A DNA stretch of 64,000 nucleotides from NCBI RefSeq assembly GCF_003751845.1, contig NZ_RJKQ01000005.1, positions 62,001 to 126,000 of the forward strand. Direction: 5' to 3'. The notes beneath the pieces are model-generated. The model was not told the DNA's origin. It was given only the letters and a program-made list of their open reading frames with translations, and made no database searches. This document shows positions 8,377-16,933 of this stretch, in pieces. The DNA comes from Enterobacter sp. BIGb0383. GTDB lineage: Bacteria > Pseudomonadota > Gammaproteobacteria > Enterobacterales > Enterobacteriaceae. The position numbers were made by a program, and so were the translations under genes. The first letter of the stretch is position 1, and the number at the start of each line of letters is the position of its first letter.

Positions 8377-8400
8377 GTCCGCTCTTGGCACTGAGCGGAC
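8377..8400. repeat. Inverted repeat, 8-bp arms
   Basis: GTCCGCTC and GAGCGGAC enclose TTGGCACT. The left arm and loop resemble the sequence at the left end of the 50-bp direct repeats (ACGTCCGTTATTGGCAC at 5751), so this is likely a third, shorter member of the same intergenic repeat type. It lies in the 650-bp gap 8057-8705, which holds no convincing gene. Confidence 0.6.
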
Positions 8401-8537
8401 ATTTAAAGAGGCTAATCCCTACAACGTTCAGGTAAGGCTTAAAATTCATTGAGTACAGCACGAGTGAACACTACAGTGTGCACTATTCACTAAGTGTTAA
8501 TATCATAATCCCATGATTTATATGAACTAAATTGGCA

Positions 8538-8564
8538 GGTGAACAGTGTGAACAGTGTGAACAG
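8538..8564. repeat. Tandem iterons, P4 type I-like
   Basis: Three 9-bp units in a row: GGTGAACAG, TGTGAACAG, TGTGAACAG, followed by a run of T and A. Satellite phage P4 alpha protein binds type I iterons with a GGTGAACAG core in its replication origin and in crr (family knowledge). The array lies about 140 bp upstream of the remnant of that same protein's gene. Single related units (AGTGAACAC at 8463) occur just before it. Confidence 0.75.
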
Positions 8565-8705
8565 TTTTTCATAAAAAAACTATTTACTAATCAAACCTTG
8601 CGCACCATTTGAACGTCTCTATATCTATGTATAGTTTTTTTCTCGAATCTATAAAAACCATTAAAGATCATACGATTAACCTGTTAAATTTGTTCCTATT
8701 CCGAC

Positions 8706-9243
8706 CCGATGCGCTTTACCTACCGCAGCGCGATGTTTCCCGTCGCCGGGTAATTATTCACTTCCCGGAACAGAATGCGAACCGCAGCTTAAGGACAAAA
8801 TTACCTGCGAGATGGTCGTTATTGTTCGACAGCTTATGCAGTAGTTCAGCGACCCGATGAGCGCCCGCGCACTGCTCCAGTCACAGCAGAACTCCGGCGA
8901 GGCGCTCAGCATCAAGCGCGATGCCAACCCGACATTTGATTTTTGCGGCTGTCTGGAAGCGCTGCCGCAGACGAACGGGATGTTTATGGGGAACGCCGAT
9001 ATTATCCCGCGCCAGCCACGTAACTATCTCTATCATGCCTATCTGGTCTATATGGGGGCCAACGGTTACAGGCACGTGCTGAGCCTAAAAGCATTCGGGT
9101 TGGGGCTGCCGATGATGCTGAAAGAGTACGGGATGAATTATGAGAAACGGCACACCAAGCAGGGCACGCAAATCAACCTGACGCTTAAGGATGAAAGCAA
9201 CGGTGACTGGCTGCCAAAGTGCGACGAACCCACCGCAACATAA
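8706..9243 (+). pseudogene. P4-type satellite primase/helicase (alpha protein), decayed 3' fragment
   Basis: The C-terminal part of a P4 alpha-like replication protein, broken in three reading frames. The first frame gives PMRFTYRS, the second continues with DVSRRRVIIHFPEQ, and the third runs from LKDKITCEMVVIVRQLMQ through an in-frame TAG at 8842-8844 and on to the stop at 9241. The last 128 codons are open and contain NPTFDFCGCLEALPQ, NYLYHAYLVYMGANGY, LPMMLKEYGMNYEKRHTK and WLPKCDEP, all characteristic of the origin-binding C-terminus of these proteins. The 5' two thirds (primase and helicase ATPase) are absent from the window. No satellite integrase, psu or delta gene is visible, so this is a dead relic. 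A 128-residue product from an internal ATG (8857) is conceivable but has no good ribosome site. Confidence 0.85.
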
Positions 9244-9250
9244 CCTACCC

Positions 9251-9274
9251 AGACCGACATATGCCGGTCTTTTT
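9251..9274 (+). terminator. Terminator after the primase remnant
   Basis: A 6-bp stem (AGACCG / CGGTCT) with an 8-base loop and a short run of T begins eight bases after the stop of the primase fragment. Position and form fit the natural terminator of the satellite replication gene. Confidence 0.7.
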
Positions 9275-9444
9275 ATGCCTGACAGTCTCGCGAGGTGAAC
9301 AATCGACTGCTCGCCCTTCACAGTCCAACCACCTCTTAACACCATGAAAAATATATAAAAAAATCAAAGATAAACAGAGTGAACAGTAAAACCTAAAAAA
9401 ACTTTTTACCCCCCTATAATTCAGCGTGAGCGAAAAATCTCAAA

Positions 9445-9537
9445 GGTGAAGAGTCGACTGTTCACTCTTCACCAACCCTTCACCACCTAACCACATGATA
9501 TAAAATGAAAAATAATCAAGGTGAACAGTGTGAACAG
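9445..9537. repeat. P4-type iteron cluster and inverted repeat
   Basis: Contains an inverted pair GGTGAAGAGT (9445-9454) / ACTCTTCACC (9464-9473) and a direct pair GGTGAACAG-TGTGAACAG (9520-9537). Isolated related units occur just to the left (GGTGAACAA at 9294, AGTGAACAG at 9378). Together with the triple array at 8538 this looks like the crr/origin iterons of a P4-type satellite, now without the protein that would bind them. The rest of 9275-9719 is AT-rich and shows no gene. Confidence 0.7.
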
Positions 9538-9646
9538 TTAAATGCAAAAAAACTTTTTTCAGTGCTTATTGTTTAAGAAAAAAGACCACATGAAAAAAGA
9601 GACACATTTCTAAGGAGGGATCGTATTACTATGACATTTCATAATT

Positions 9647-9665
9647 GGTACACGTTTAGGTACAC
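9647..9665. repeat. Direct repeat GGTACAC, possible integrase arm sites
   Basis: Two GGTACAC units 12 bp apart, about 60-70 bp left of the tmRNA-derived attachment sequence. Arm-type binding sites of P4-family integrases lie at such distances, and paired GGTACAC units are plausible for this role. This is inference from position only. Confidence 0.35.
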
Positions 9666-9719
9666 AACTGAAAGTTGAATACGCAAAAACCCTTTATATT
9701 TAATGTATTGAGACAATTA

Positions 9720-9742
9720 TTCAGACTCCGCCAGCTCCACCA
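9720..9742 (+). other. Attachment site: duplicated 3' end of tmRNA gene (ssrA)
   Basis: TTCAGACTCCGCCAGCTCCACCA reproduces the last bases of tmRNA (CCGCCAGCTCCACCA is identical) but the rest of the T-arm is missing, so no functional ssrA is present here. To the right the similarity continues through the normal ssrA downstream sequence (AAAATCCTCC..., GATGAAGTC) into its terminator. This is what the right junction (attR) of an island inserted at ssrA looks like, and it agrees with the P4-type relic on its left. The complete ssrA gene should lie elsewhere, to the left of the window if the island is intact. Confidence 0.8.
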
Positions 9743-9786
9743 AAATCCTCCGTCAGCGGCCACCAGAACCGTCTGATGAAGTCGAA

Positions 9787-9819
9787 AGCCCGCAAAGCGT
9801 AAGTTTTGCGGGCTTTTTT
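9787..9819 (+). terminator. ssrA-type rho-independent terminator
   Basis: A 10-bp stem (AGCCCGCAAA / TTTGCGGGCT) with a run of six T. It corresponds to the terminator that follows ssrA in enterobacteria, retained next to the attachment site although the gene itself is absent. It may now also reduce read-through from the island toward the convergent gene at 9848. Confidence 0.9.
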
Positions 9820-9847
9820 GTGTCTGTGATTGGCCGTGAATACTCGG

Positions 9848-11059
9848 CTAAATTCTGACCGGCCACTGTATGTTGCCGACATCGTTGAGGATGGGACGCG
9901 AAAAAAAATACCCCTGAAACAGATGGATGCCGATAGACTCCAGCCAGCACCACTCTTCCATTGTCTCCACGCCTTCGGCAACAACCGTTATTCCGAGCTC
10001 CTCGCAGCACCGGGCAATGGATCGCACTATTGCCTGTTTGACGCCGCTGAGATGGATGCCCTCGATCAAAGCCATATCGATCTTGATCTTGTCTGGCTGA
10101 AACCGTGCCAGCAATGCCAGTCCGGAATAACCGGAGCCAAAGTCATCGATCGCAAGGCCTGTTCCTGCAATGCGCAGCGCTTTTAACGCCTGGTAAAACG
10201 CATCCTGATCCGTGATGGCTTCCGTTTCCGTGACTTCAATAATGATCTGCTCTGGCCTGAGACCCGCAGCGCCGATCTGTTTTACCAGAGTGTCCACCGC
10301 CCCGGGTATCGAAGAAAGGACACCGGGCAGAAGATTCACTGACAATTTCTCATTGTTTTTCAGCATCCGGTTTCCCAGTGCGAATGCATGTGCTTTTGTC
10401 TCAAGATCAAAGTGATAAAGCCTGTCAGCAGGAACAGATTCAAACATTCTGGCAGGAGACTCTCCCGAAGGGCTCCGGATCAGAGCCTCCCAGGAGGACA
10501 CTTTGCCCGTCAGCGCCTCAACGATAGGCTGCAGGGCAAACTGGCATGGTTTTTCCACAATAAGATCGGGCCATTGAGAGAGTGTAAAGTGCTCCCTGCC
10601 TTCCCTGCGCCACCGCGAGGCGTTAAATTCTGGCGGTACGGCGTGTAGACCCCTTTGAGCGAGAAATGTGCTGGCAAGCCTGAATATCCTTTCATCCTGA
10701 AGATAGCAGCCCCTGAAATGACTGAGGTTTCGTATCTCCGCAAGTATGGACTCCACAGTACGGCTGCCTGCGTCAAACAGCCGCATGCCGGTGTCATGAA
10801 ATCGTCTGTAGGCTGAATAGTCCTGCATCAGCAGGACTACAGAATTGTGCCGCAGATCGGCCCTGATTCGGCTGAAGAGTGCATTGATGACCGCTTCTTC
10901 TCCCTCAAGTACCTGGAAGAACTCTGCACCATCAAAAAGCAAAATGCCTGTGACATGATTCGCGTTATTTTTACACAGCGCATCCTGTACAAGCTGATGA
11001 ATGCTGGCCTGCTGCAGCTCAGGATTGACCAGACTGCGGTATATCAATGTGGTCAGCAT
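9848..11059 (-). CDS. blrP1: Blue-light-regulated cyclic-di-GMP phosphodiesterase (BLUF-EAL), BlrP1-like
   Basis: A 403-residue cytosolic protein. Residues 1-95 form a BLUF flavin photoreceptor domain (MLTTLIYRS start with the key Tyr7, GILLFDGAEFFQVLEG, and a late Met). Residues about 165-400 form an EAL domain. It resembles Klebsiella BlrP1 more than E. coli BluF. All usual EAL catalytic residues are present: EALIR, NLLPG, EVTETE, DDFGSGYSG, DKIKID, VVAEGVET and FQGYFFSRP. It should therefore hydrolyse c-di-GMP in a light-dependent way, unlike E. coli BluF, whose EAL domain is degenerate and acts on the repressor BluR. It is a single gene, convergent with the relic ssrA terminator. No BluR-like regulator is nearby. 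The 317-bp gap upstream (11060-11376) shows no gene. Confidence 0.9.
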   Translation of the reverse strand: MLTTLIYRSLVNPELQQASIHQLVQDALCKNNANHVTGILLFDGAEFFQVLEGEEAVINALFSRIRADLRHNSVVLLMQDYSAYRRFHDTGMRLFDAGSRTVESILAEIRNLSHFRGCYLQDERIFRLASTFLAQRGLHAVPPEFNASRWRREGREHFTLSQWPDLIVEKPCQFALQPIVEALTGKVSSWEALIRSPSGESPARMFESVPADRLYHFDLETKAHAFALGNRMLKNNEKLSVNLLPGVLSSIPGAVDTLVKQIGAAGLRPEQIIIEVTETEAITDQDAFYQALKALRIAGTGLAIDDFGSGYSGLALLARFQPDKIKIDMALIEGIHLSGVKQAIVRSIARCCEELGITVVAEGVETMEEWCWLESIGIHLFQGYFFSRPILNDVGNIQWPVRI

Positions 11060-11350
11060 GTATTCACTCCGCTTGGGATTTTATCTGGGCTGGATGCTAA
11101 CGATATGATGGCTTAAGGGCTGTTTTGCCAGATTACCATGGTCTGGATAAAACCCATCACTATCATTGCGCCAGCCAATCTGTGTAGAAGAGGGGAATCC
11201 TGAGCGAAAAGCAAACATCACCATTTTCGCTCATCTATTAAAAGGCTCCTGTATACCTAAGCCACGCTTTTTGTTGAGCTCAGCTCAGCATGTTATCAAG
11301 AGTCCAACTCGACTGGGAGCGTGTCCACATTAACACTATGCTTGAAGAGA

Positions 11351-11366
11351 CCTCTCCGAAGAGAGG
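11351..11366 (-). terminator. Possible terminator of the autotransporter gene
   Basis: A 6-bp stem (CCTCTC / GAGAGG) with a CGAA tetraloop lies 10 bases after the autotransporter stop. The following minus-strand bases are only moderately U-rich, so this is tentative. Confidence 0.35.
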
Positions 11367-11376
11367 CCAAACGTAT

Positions 11377-14298
11377 TCAAAAACGAAAATTAAAACCTGC
11401 CTGTACGCTGACGCTGTTATCTACATCTCCACCACCGGTATAAACCCCGCTGGTAAATTGTAAATTGCTGGTAACCCCGACATTGACACCAGCACCTACA
11501 ATAGCCATTTTTTGATTGTGGCCAGAATTGGCGCGGTAATCTGCAGCATTAACCGTAGAGTCATCATTCAATTCTGAGATATAACGTGCATCGGCCCATG
11601 GCATGATGTGCATATTTGCTGCAGCAATATCACCGGAAATACGCATACCCCCGCCCGCATGCATAGAAGAAACCTGGTTTTTACCAAATGAAATTTGTGC
11701 ATCCGAAAACGCGTTGCTTTCTACTTTATTCCAACCGAGAACGGCATAAGGCTGAATTAGCATATTTTCGGCGTTCTTGATATTTACCCCCGCACGGGTT
11801 TCAGCATCATACATATTGCCATTATACGTGCCGTTCAGTGCTTCCTGTATGCCCGTTGTGGAACTTTGAACGTTGTGCGCTGACATTGAATACCGCATAT
11901 CGCCATAGCTGAAACTGCCGTCAATGAACAAACCCCAGTGATTATCACGCAGGTGTTGCTGCCACCCACCATAAACACTGTAGAAGTTACCATATACGCT
12001 GTTATCGAAGTTACCCTGAGTGTCCCCCTCGCTGACGCGGTTACGCGTATAAGCGAGTGCAATCCCCCCCGTCAGGACATCTCCATTATCACGAAGGTGA
12101 CTCCAGTCTACGCCTCCCTGGAAACCTTGCAGATTACTGTGGTAATCCACATCGTCTGAGTAATTCCCATTCTGGTAAAGATAATCACCCCAAATGTGCT
12201 GCCCCTCACTTACACCATTGAGCAGGTAACTACTACGCAGATTGTCCATGCGGTTGGCGATATCCGCCACTACGGCCTGGCCAGACTGTTTTGCACCGTC
12301 CAGCCCTGCAATCATCCCCTTAACATCGTTTGCCAGACCGGTGTGCTTTTGTGTCACGACAATCTCGCTTCCTGCGGTCGGATTATTCATGTCCACAGTA
12401 GAGGCTGTGACATCGTAGTTCCATGCACCAGAGCGTGCGGCAACCTGCTGTTCGCCATTGGCGAATTGATAATTAACGGTGCCCTGTGATAAATCATTGA
12501 AAGACCCGACCACCGACGTTCCTTCATGAGACACTTCTGCCATCTGGCTGATCGTCAGGGTATTCATACCTGTTGCCGCGCCAGTTACAACGACTGCGCT
12601 GTCAGTACTCATTGTGATATTGGCATCCGACATGGTTTGCCCCACCAGCATAGAACCGTTCATCAGGCTGTAATTTGTGCCGCTATCGATATTTGGCGTG
12701 ACGATTGAGTTATTCTGGGTCGCATACACCGCGTTAACATTGCTTATTCCGCCGTCCACGCTGCTGTTATTATCCAGAATGAGATTATTGGTGCCGCTTC
12801 CTCCATCAATATTCCCTTCTACTTTTGACCCTCCGGCAACCACGATACTGTCGCTCCCCGCACCGGTTGTGACATTACCGGCAACAGTGGAGGTATCACC
12901 GATAATGATGCTGGTGTCACCCACATTGGCTGAGGTATCTAAATCGCCATTCAACTGACTGCCGGAAATCATTACCTGGGCGTTACCCGAGCCTTCAAGC
13001 GTCACGTCCCCACCGACCTGACTGTTATTCTGTAACGTCAAAGCAGTATCCCCCTCACCAGTAGAAACAGTGAGGTCACCCCCAACAGAACTATTATCCA
13101 GTGCCACACTTACCTGAGCATCGCTTTTATCAACCCTGAGGTTGCCCTGTACGGCACTATCAGAAAGTGACACCTGCGCAAAAGTATCGCTATTTTCTCC
13201 CAGACCGCTTTGGCGTTTCAGGGATGGCGTACTGGGGTCTTCAAGCGTCAGATCACCCTTTATGATGCTTTGGTTGCTCAGTGCCAGCTGCATCTGACCA
13301 CTGCCGGATAAGGTCACGTCTCCGGTTATACTGCTCCCTGAGGCATTCAACTGCGTTTCCCCTGTGTTGCTCGCCAGCATCACACTGCCATCTACTGTAC
13401 TGTCGGTCATCGATATCAGATTCAGACCTGCCTGGTTTAACAGGCCTATGTCCCCTGTAACGTCAGACTGATTCAGTGATAACAGGTTGTTTTCGGTGCT
13501 GAACATTCCAATTGCCATATCATCGAAATTACTCATTTGAAGCGGGATATCAAAGGGACTTTTCTCACTGATTTGCTGTGCAATGGCTGAAATTTCCTGA
13601 GCAACAGGACTTTGACTCGCATCAATCTGCGCATTAGTCAGTGAAACCGTGTTATCCGAGGCGTAGCTCAGGGCGTAAATCCCACCTTTATCCAGGCTAC
13701 TGTTTTCCATATTGATTGTTTGTGAAGCACCGCCACCGGAGATAATACTGCCATGTAACTGACTGTTGTTACGGACATCCACGTTGTGCTCACCATTATC
13801 CAGGGGATCAATGAAAATGGCTGCGCCCATCATATAATTTTTATCACCCACATGGTCTTTATACTCAACGCTATCCTGTTCACCGTTCAGAATAGAATCA
13901 TCAATAATAATATTCGTATTAGTTGAATGAATATCTGCCCCGACTTCGATCATGTCAGCCTGCGCGTTGTTTTCGAGAGTAATGTTTGCTGTGCCAGTAT
14001 TACTCCCCTGAATATATTCCCCTGACATATTAGTCCCGGACACCGTCAGCGACTGGGTATCAGATGGCTTCCTGGCATCCATATATATACTTCCCGAACT
14101 GGAGGGGTTATTAACGAAAGCCGTTCCTGAATTATTATTAACATACAGATCCGGTCCCTTGATTGTTGAGACACCACAGGTTGTTGTCGGTGCTGCCCCG
14201 CATTCTTCGCCAAATGCAGAAGATATGCCTGCAACGGAGAGTAGGGCGGGAGAAAGAGTTAACATAATACATTTTGTTAATGGTGAAAGTTTTAACAT
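11377..14298 (-). CDS. Type V autotransporter (outer-membrane beta-barrel, beta-helix passenger)
   Basis: A 973-residue protein. An N-terminal signal peptide (hydrophobic to about residue 30, ending ISSAFG) precedes a long passenger (about 31-690) made of short irregular repeats rich in Asn, Ser, Gly and Asp. Examples are SSITGDVTLSGSG, SSVGGDLTVSTG, NSQVGGDVTLEGSG and SQLNGDL, a pattern typical of beta-helical passengers. A linker with an alpha-helix (GMIAGLDGAKQSGQAVVADIANRMDNL) leads to a translocator barrel of about 270 residues (HIWGDYLYQNG onwards) that ends in aromatic FNFRF, the BAM-recognition signature. No serine-protease motif is visible, so an adhesin or biofilm role is more likely than a SPATE toxin. 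Only two cysteines after the signal peptide (CGAAPTTTC) could form a small disulfide. It is transcribed away from the recombinase-like regulator at 14703. Confidence 0.9.
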   Translation of the reverse strand: MLKLSPLTKCIMLTLSPALLSVAGISSAFGEECGAAPTTTCGVSTIKGPDLYVNNNSGTAFVNNPSSSGSIYMDARKPSDTQSLTVSGTNMSGEYIQGSNTGTANITLENNAQADMIEVGADIHSTNTNIIIDDSILNGEQDSVEYKDHVGDKNYMMGAAIFIDPLDNGEHNVDVRNNSQLHGSIISGGGASQTINMENSSLDKGGIYALSYASDNTVSLTNAQIDASQSPVAQEISAIAQQISEKSPFDIPLQMSNFDDMAIGMFSTENNLLSLNQSDVTGDIGLLNQAGLNLISMTDSTVDGSVMLASNTGETQLNASGSSITGDVTLSGSGQMQLALSNQSIIKGDLTLEDPSTPSLKRQSGLGENSDTFAQVSLSDSAVQGNLRVDKSDAQVSVALDNSSVGGDLTVSTGEGDTALTLQNNSQVGGDVTLEGSGNAQVMISGSQLNGDLDTSANVGDTSIIIGDTSTVAGNVTTGAGSDSIVVAGGSKVEGNIDGGSGTNNLILDNNSSVDGGISNVNAVYATQNNSIVTPNIDSGTNYSLMNGSMLVGQTMSDANITMSTDSAVVVTGAATGMNTLTISQMAEVSHEGTSVVGSFNDLSQGTVNYQFANGEQQVAARSGAWNYDVTASTVDMNNPTAGSEIVVTQKHTGLANDVKGMIAGLDGAKQSGQAVVADIANRMDNLRSSYLLNGVSEGQHIWGDYLYQNGNYSDDVDYHSNLQGFQGGVDWSHLRDNGDVLTGGIALAYTRNRVSEGDTQGNFDNSVYGNFYSVYGGWQQHLRDNHWGLFIDGSFSYGDMRYSMSAHNVQSSTTGIQEALNGTYNGNMYDAETRAGVNIKNAENMLIQPYAVLGWNKVESNAFSDAQISFGKNQVSSMHAGGGMRISGDIAAANMHIMPWADARYISELNDDSTVNAADYRANSGHNQKMAIVGAGVNVGVTSNLQFTSGVYTGGGDVDNSVSVQAGFNFRF

Positions 14299-14702
14299 TT
14301 TTGAGTGCTCCAGAATATTAAATTCAGAATACAGTTATTCCTGCCTGCAAAATCAGACAGTGTCAGACGTGTTTTTTTTGCCGTTCTAAAAGATAATGTG
14401 TTTTAAAAGGGACAATGATATTCAATCCAGCCTGAAATAAAATTCAGCTCATGCATTATCTTCCAGTGGTAGCGTTAACCGTGTAAACAACAATAACGAG
14501 ACCAGTCCCTTAACCTTGTGCTTTAAGTGCTCATCTGGATAAAAAGGCAAGGTAACATGAGGGAGATCAATAAAAGAGGCATATCGTTGTCAGGCTTTCT
14601 TTTCATTCCTTAATGAAAAGCAGCCCTGCCAGGTAAACCTTGATAGCTTGTTTACCTCGCTATAAAATGAGGATGTTCAAACGTCTTAAAACGCGCAGGC
14701 AT
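14299..14702. promoter_or_regulatory. Divergent intergenic region, autotransporter / recombinase-like gene
   Basis: This 404-bp AT-rich gap separates two divergently transcribed genes and must carry both promoters. I see no clear consensus promoter, inverted-repeat pair or recombination site of the hix type that would mark an invertible switch. A regulator-target arrangement (the recombinase-like HTH protein acting here) is inferred only from gene orientation. Confidence 0.3.
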
Positions 14703-15305
14703 ATGAAAATATTTGCTTATATCCCTAAAAATGATGAATGCGACCTGGCAAAAATTGCTTTAAACCATGCCTGTCAGACAGTTGGGTTTAAAATTGATCG
14801 GATCTTTGAAGAGCTGGTTAACGACAGTATTACGGGATTTGAATCATTACTGAGCCTTGCGCAGCCCGGAGATGTCATTTTAGTATATCGAATGATTGGA
14901 TTGATCCGCTTACCGAAAGATGAGTGGTTAAATCTGCAGATCGCCACTGAGGCTGGCGTGAATATCGCAGCATTGAATCTCAAATCAACCCTGCACTGCC
15001 TGCATGCTTTAAACCCTGCAGAACGCCTTGCTGCCAGAGCATCGACGAACACATTGATGGAATTGACTGAAGGCGCGATAAATTTCATACAAACCAGTCC
15101 CGAGTTTGCAAAACGCCAATCACCGCCTGACACTGAAATTAAGTCGGCAGCGGGTAGACCGGTCGATTCAGCGTTGCATTATCGTATTTCCGTGCTGCTT
15201 CTTTCTGGGGCAAGCTACAGCGACATTCAAAAAGAAGTCAATTGCGGACGGTCCACCATTTCAAAAGTTAAGCAATCGTTGGGAAAGCTGGATAACGCCC
15301 TGTAA
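14703..15305 (+). CDS. Serine-recombinase-like DNA-binding protein, predicted catalytically inactive
   Basis: A 200-residue protein with the two-domain plan of small serine recombinases (resolvase/invertase). The N-terminal resolvase-like domain (1-about 130) keeps the fold signature (DRIFEE, GFESLLSLAQPGDVILVYR, then GVNIAALNL). But YIPKND stands where active enzymes have YxRVS, so the catalytic Ser is Asn and its Arg neighbour is Pro. IGLIRL also replaces the usual LDRLGRS. The C-terminal domain is a Hin-like helix-turn-helix (GRPVDSALHYRISVLLLSG, then SYSDIQKEVNCGRSTISKV). It should thus bind DNA without cutting it. The longer frame from 14640 is possible, but AGG sits just before the ATG at 14703, which also gives the family-typical start MKIFAYI. 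Divergent from the autotransporter gene; a regulatory role is inferred. Confidence 0.75.
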   Translation: MKIFAYIPKNDECDLAKIALNHACQTVGFKIDRIFEELVNDSITGFESLLSLAQPGDVILVYRMIGLIRLPKDEWLNLQIATEAGVNIAALNLKSTLHCLHALNPAERLAARASTNTLMELTEGAINFIQTSPEFAKRQSPPDTEIKSAAGRPVDSALHYRISVLLLSGASYSDIQKEVNCGRSTISKVKQSLGKLDNAL

Positions 15306-15339
15306 ACCCGCACATCGTCCTTAAAAGCTCCATACATAG

Positions 15340-15363
15340 AAAAGTGAGGGCCATCGCCCTCAC
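15340..15363 (-). terminator. Terminator of cysS
   Basis: An 8-bp perfect stem (GTGAGGGC / GCCCTCAC) with a 4-base loop, followed on the minus strand by TTTTC. It lies 11 bases past the cysS stop and between two convergent genes, so it may serve both. Confidence 0.7.
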
Positions 15364-15374
15364 TCTCTCAACGC

Positions 15375-16760
15375 TTACTTACGACGCCAGGTCGTCCCCT
15401 GCGCACCGTCTTCCAGCACGATACCCATCTCGTTAAGACGGTCGCGTGCCGCATCGGCCGCGGCCCAGTCTTTGGCTTTACGCGCATCCAGACGCTGCTG
15501 GATCAGGGCTTCGATTTCCGCCGTTTCACCGTCATCCGCCTGCGCACCGCTTTGCAGGAAGGCATCCGGCTCCTGCTCCAGCAGGCCGAGCACCGCCGAC
15601 AGCTTGCGCAGATGCGCGGCCAGGGCGTTGGCGGCGGCGATATCTTCCGTTTTCAGGCGGTTCACTTCGCGAGCCATATCGAACAGCGCGGAATAGGCTT
15701 CCGGGGTGTTGAAGTCGTCATCCATTGCCTCAACAAAGCGTGCCTCAAAGGCCTCACCACCGGCAGGTGCGACGGAGGTATCGGTGCCGCGCAGGGCGGT
15801 ATAGAGACGCTCCAGTGAGGCGCGGGCCTGCTTGAGGTTCTCTTCGCTGTAGTTCAGCTGGCTACGATAGTGGCCGGACATCAGGAAGTAGCGAATGGTT
15901 TCCGCGTCGTAGTACTTGAGCACGTCGCGCACGGTAAAGAAGTTATCCAGCGACTTGGACATCTTCTCGCGGTCAACCATGACCATCCCGGAGTGCATCC
16001 AGTAGTTAACGTACTCGCCGTCGTGGGCGCAGGTCGACTGGGCGATTTCGTTTTCATGGTGCGGGAACATCAGGTCCGAACCGCCGCCGTGAATATCAAA
16101 GTGGCTGCCCAGCTGTTTGCAGTTCATCGCCGAACATTCAATATGCCAGCCCGGACGTCCTTCGCCCCACGGAGATGTCCAGCTCGGCTCGCCCGGCTTG
16201 GACATTTTCCACAGCACGAAGTCCATCGGGTTACGTTTGATCTCGGAGGTTTCCACGCGTGCGCCGGCCTGGAGCTGATCCAGATCCTGGCGGGAAAGCT
16301 GGCCGTAGTTCGGATCGGTTGGCACCGAGAACATAACGTCACCGTTTTCCGCCACGTAGGCGTGATCGCGCTCGATCAGACGACTGACGATCTCAATAAT
16401 CTCATGAATATGGTGGGTGGCACGCGGCTCGCTGTCGGGACGCAGAATATTTAATGCGTCAAAATCCGCATGCATCTCGTTAACCATACGCTCCACCAGC
16501 GCGGTAAATTCCTCACCGTTCTCATTAGCGCGCTTGATGATTTTGTCATCGATATCGGTGATATTGCGCACGTACTTCAGCTTGTAGCCGAGAAAACGCA
16601 GGTAGCGGGCCACGACGTCAAAGGCAACAAAGGTGCGACCATGGCCGATATGACAGAGATCGTAAACGGTGATACCACACACATACATGCCCACTTCACC
16701 AGCGTGAATGGGTTTAAATTCCTCTTTTTGGCGCGTCAGTGTATTAAAGATTTTTAACAT
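15375..16760 (-). CDS. cysS: Cysteinyl-tRNA synthetase
   Basis: A 461-residue class I aminoacyl-tRNA synthetase, full length for the family. It charges tRNA-Cys with cysteine in the cytosol. Visible signatures: Cys28 ([10 protein letters not shown]), HIGHG of the HIGH motif just after it, HIECSAMN and FPHHENE supplying the remaining zinc ligands that give cysteine selectivity, and KMSKS in the second half. It is divergent from ppiB, as in E. coli. Downstream it differs from E. coli: instead of ybcI-ybcJ-folD the neighbours are the recombinase-like gene and the autotransporter. Confidence 0.98.
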   Translation of the reverse strand: MLKIFNTLTRQKEEFKPIHAGEVGMYVCGITVYDLCHIGHGRTFVAFDVVARYLRFLGYKLKYVRNITDIDDKIIKRANENGEEFTALVERMVNEMHADFDALNILRPDSEPRATHHIHEIIEIVSRLIERDHAYVAENGDVMFSVPTDPNYGQLSRQDLDQLQAGARVETSEIKRNPMDFVLWKMSKPGEPSWTSPWGEGRPGWHIECSAMNCKQLGSHFDIHGGGSDLMFPHHENEIAQSTCAHDGEYVNYWMHSGMVMVDREKMSKSLDNFFTVRDVLKYYDAETIRYFLMSGHYRSQLNYSEENLKQARASLERLYTALRGTDTSVAPAGGEAFEARFVEAMDDDFNTPEAYSALFDMAREVNRLKTEDIAAANALAAHLRKLSAVLGLLEQEPDAFLQSGAQADDGETAEIEALIQQRLDARKAKDWAAADAARDRLNEMGIVLEDGAQGTTWRRK

Positions 16761-16933
16761 CGAAGATTCCGTGTAGACGTGTGTGGTGTAAAAGCGACTT
16801 ATATTACCCGTAATTCAACCCCGAAGCAGCACACTTTGCAAGGTGATCGAACCCGGCGGTTATGCTATAACAAGCCCCTGTATATGGCCCACTCGCGGGT
16901 CGAAGCACCACTATAACGGAACAGGATGCAAAA

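Noticed and set aside
8609-9665. Complete integrase gene for the P4-type element
   Set aside because: No tyrosine-recombinase motifs (R...HxxR...Y) in any frame near the attachment site; the integrase, if present, would be next to the distant ssrA.
9631-9678. 15-codon frame behind a strong AAGGAGG element next to the attachment site
   Set aside because: The ribosome-like site is striking, but the peptide covers the presumed integrase arm repeats and has no support as a gene.
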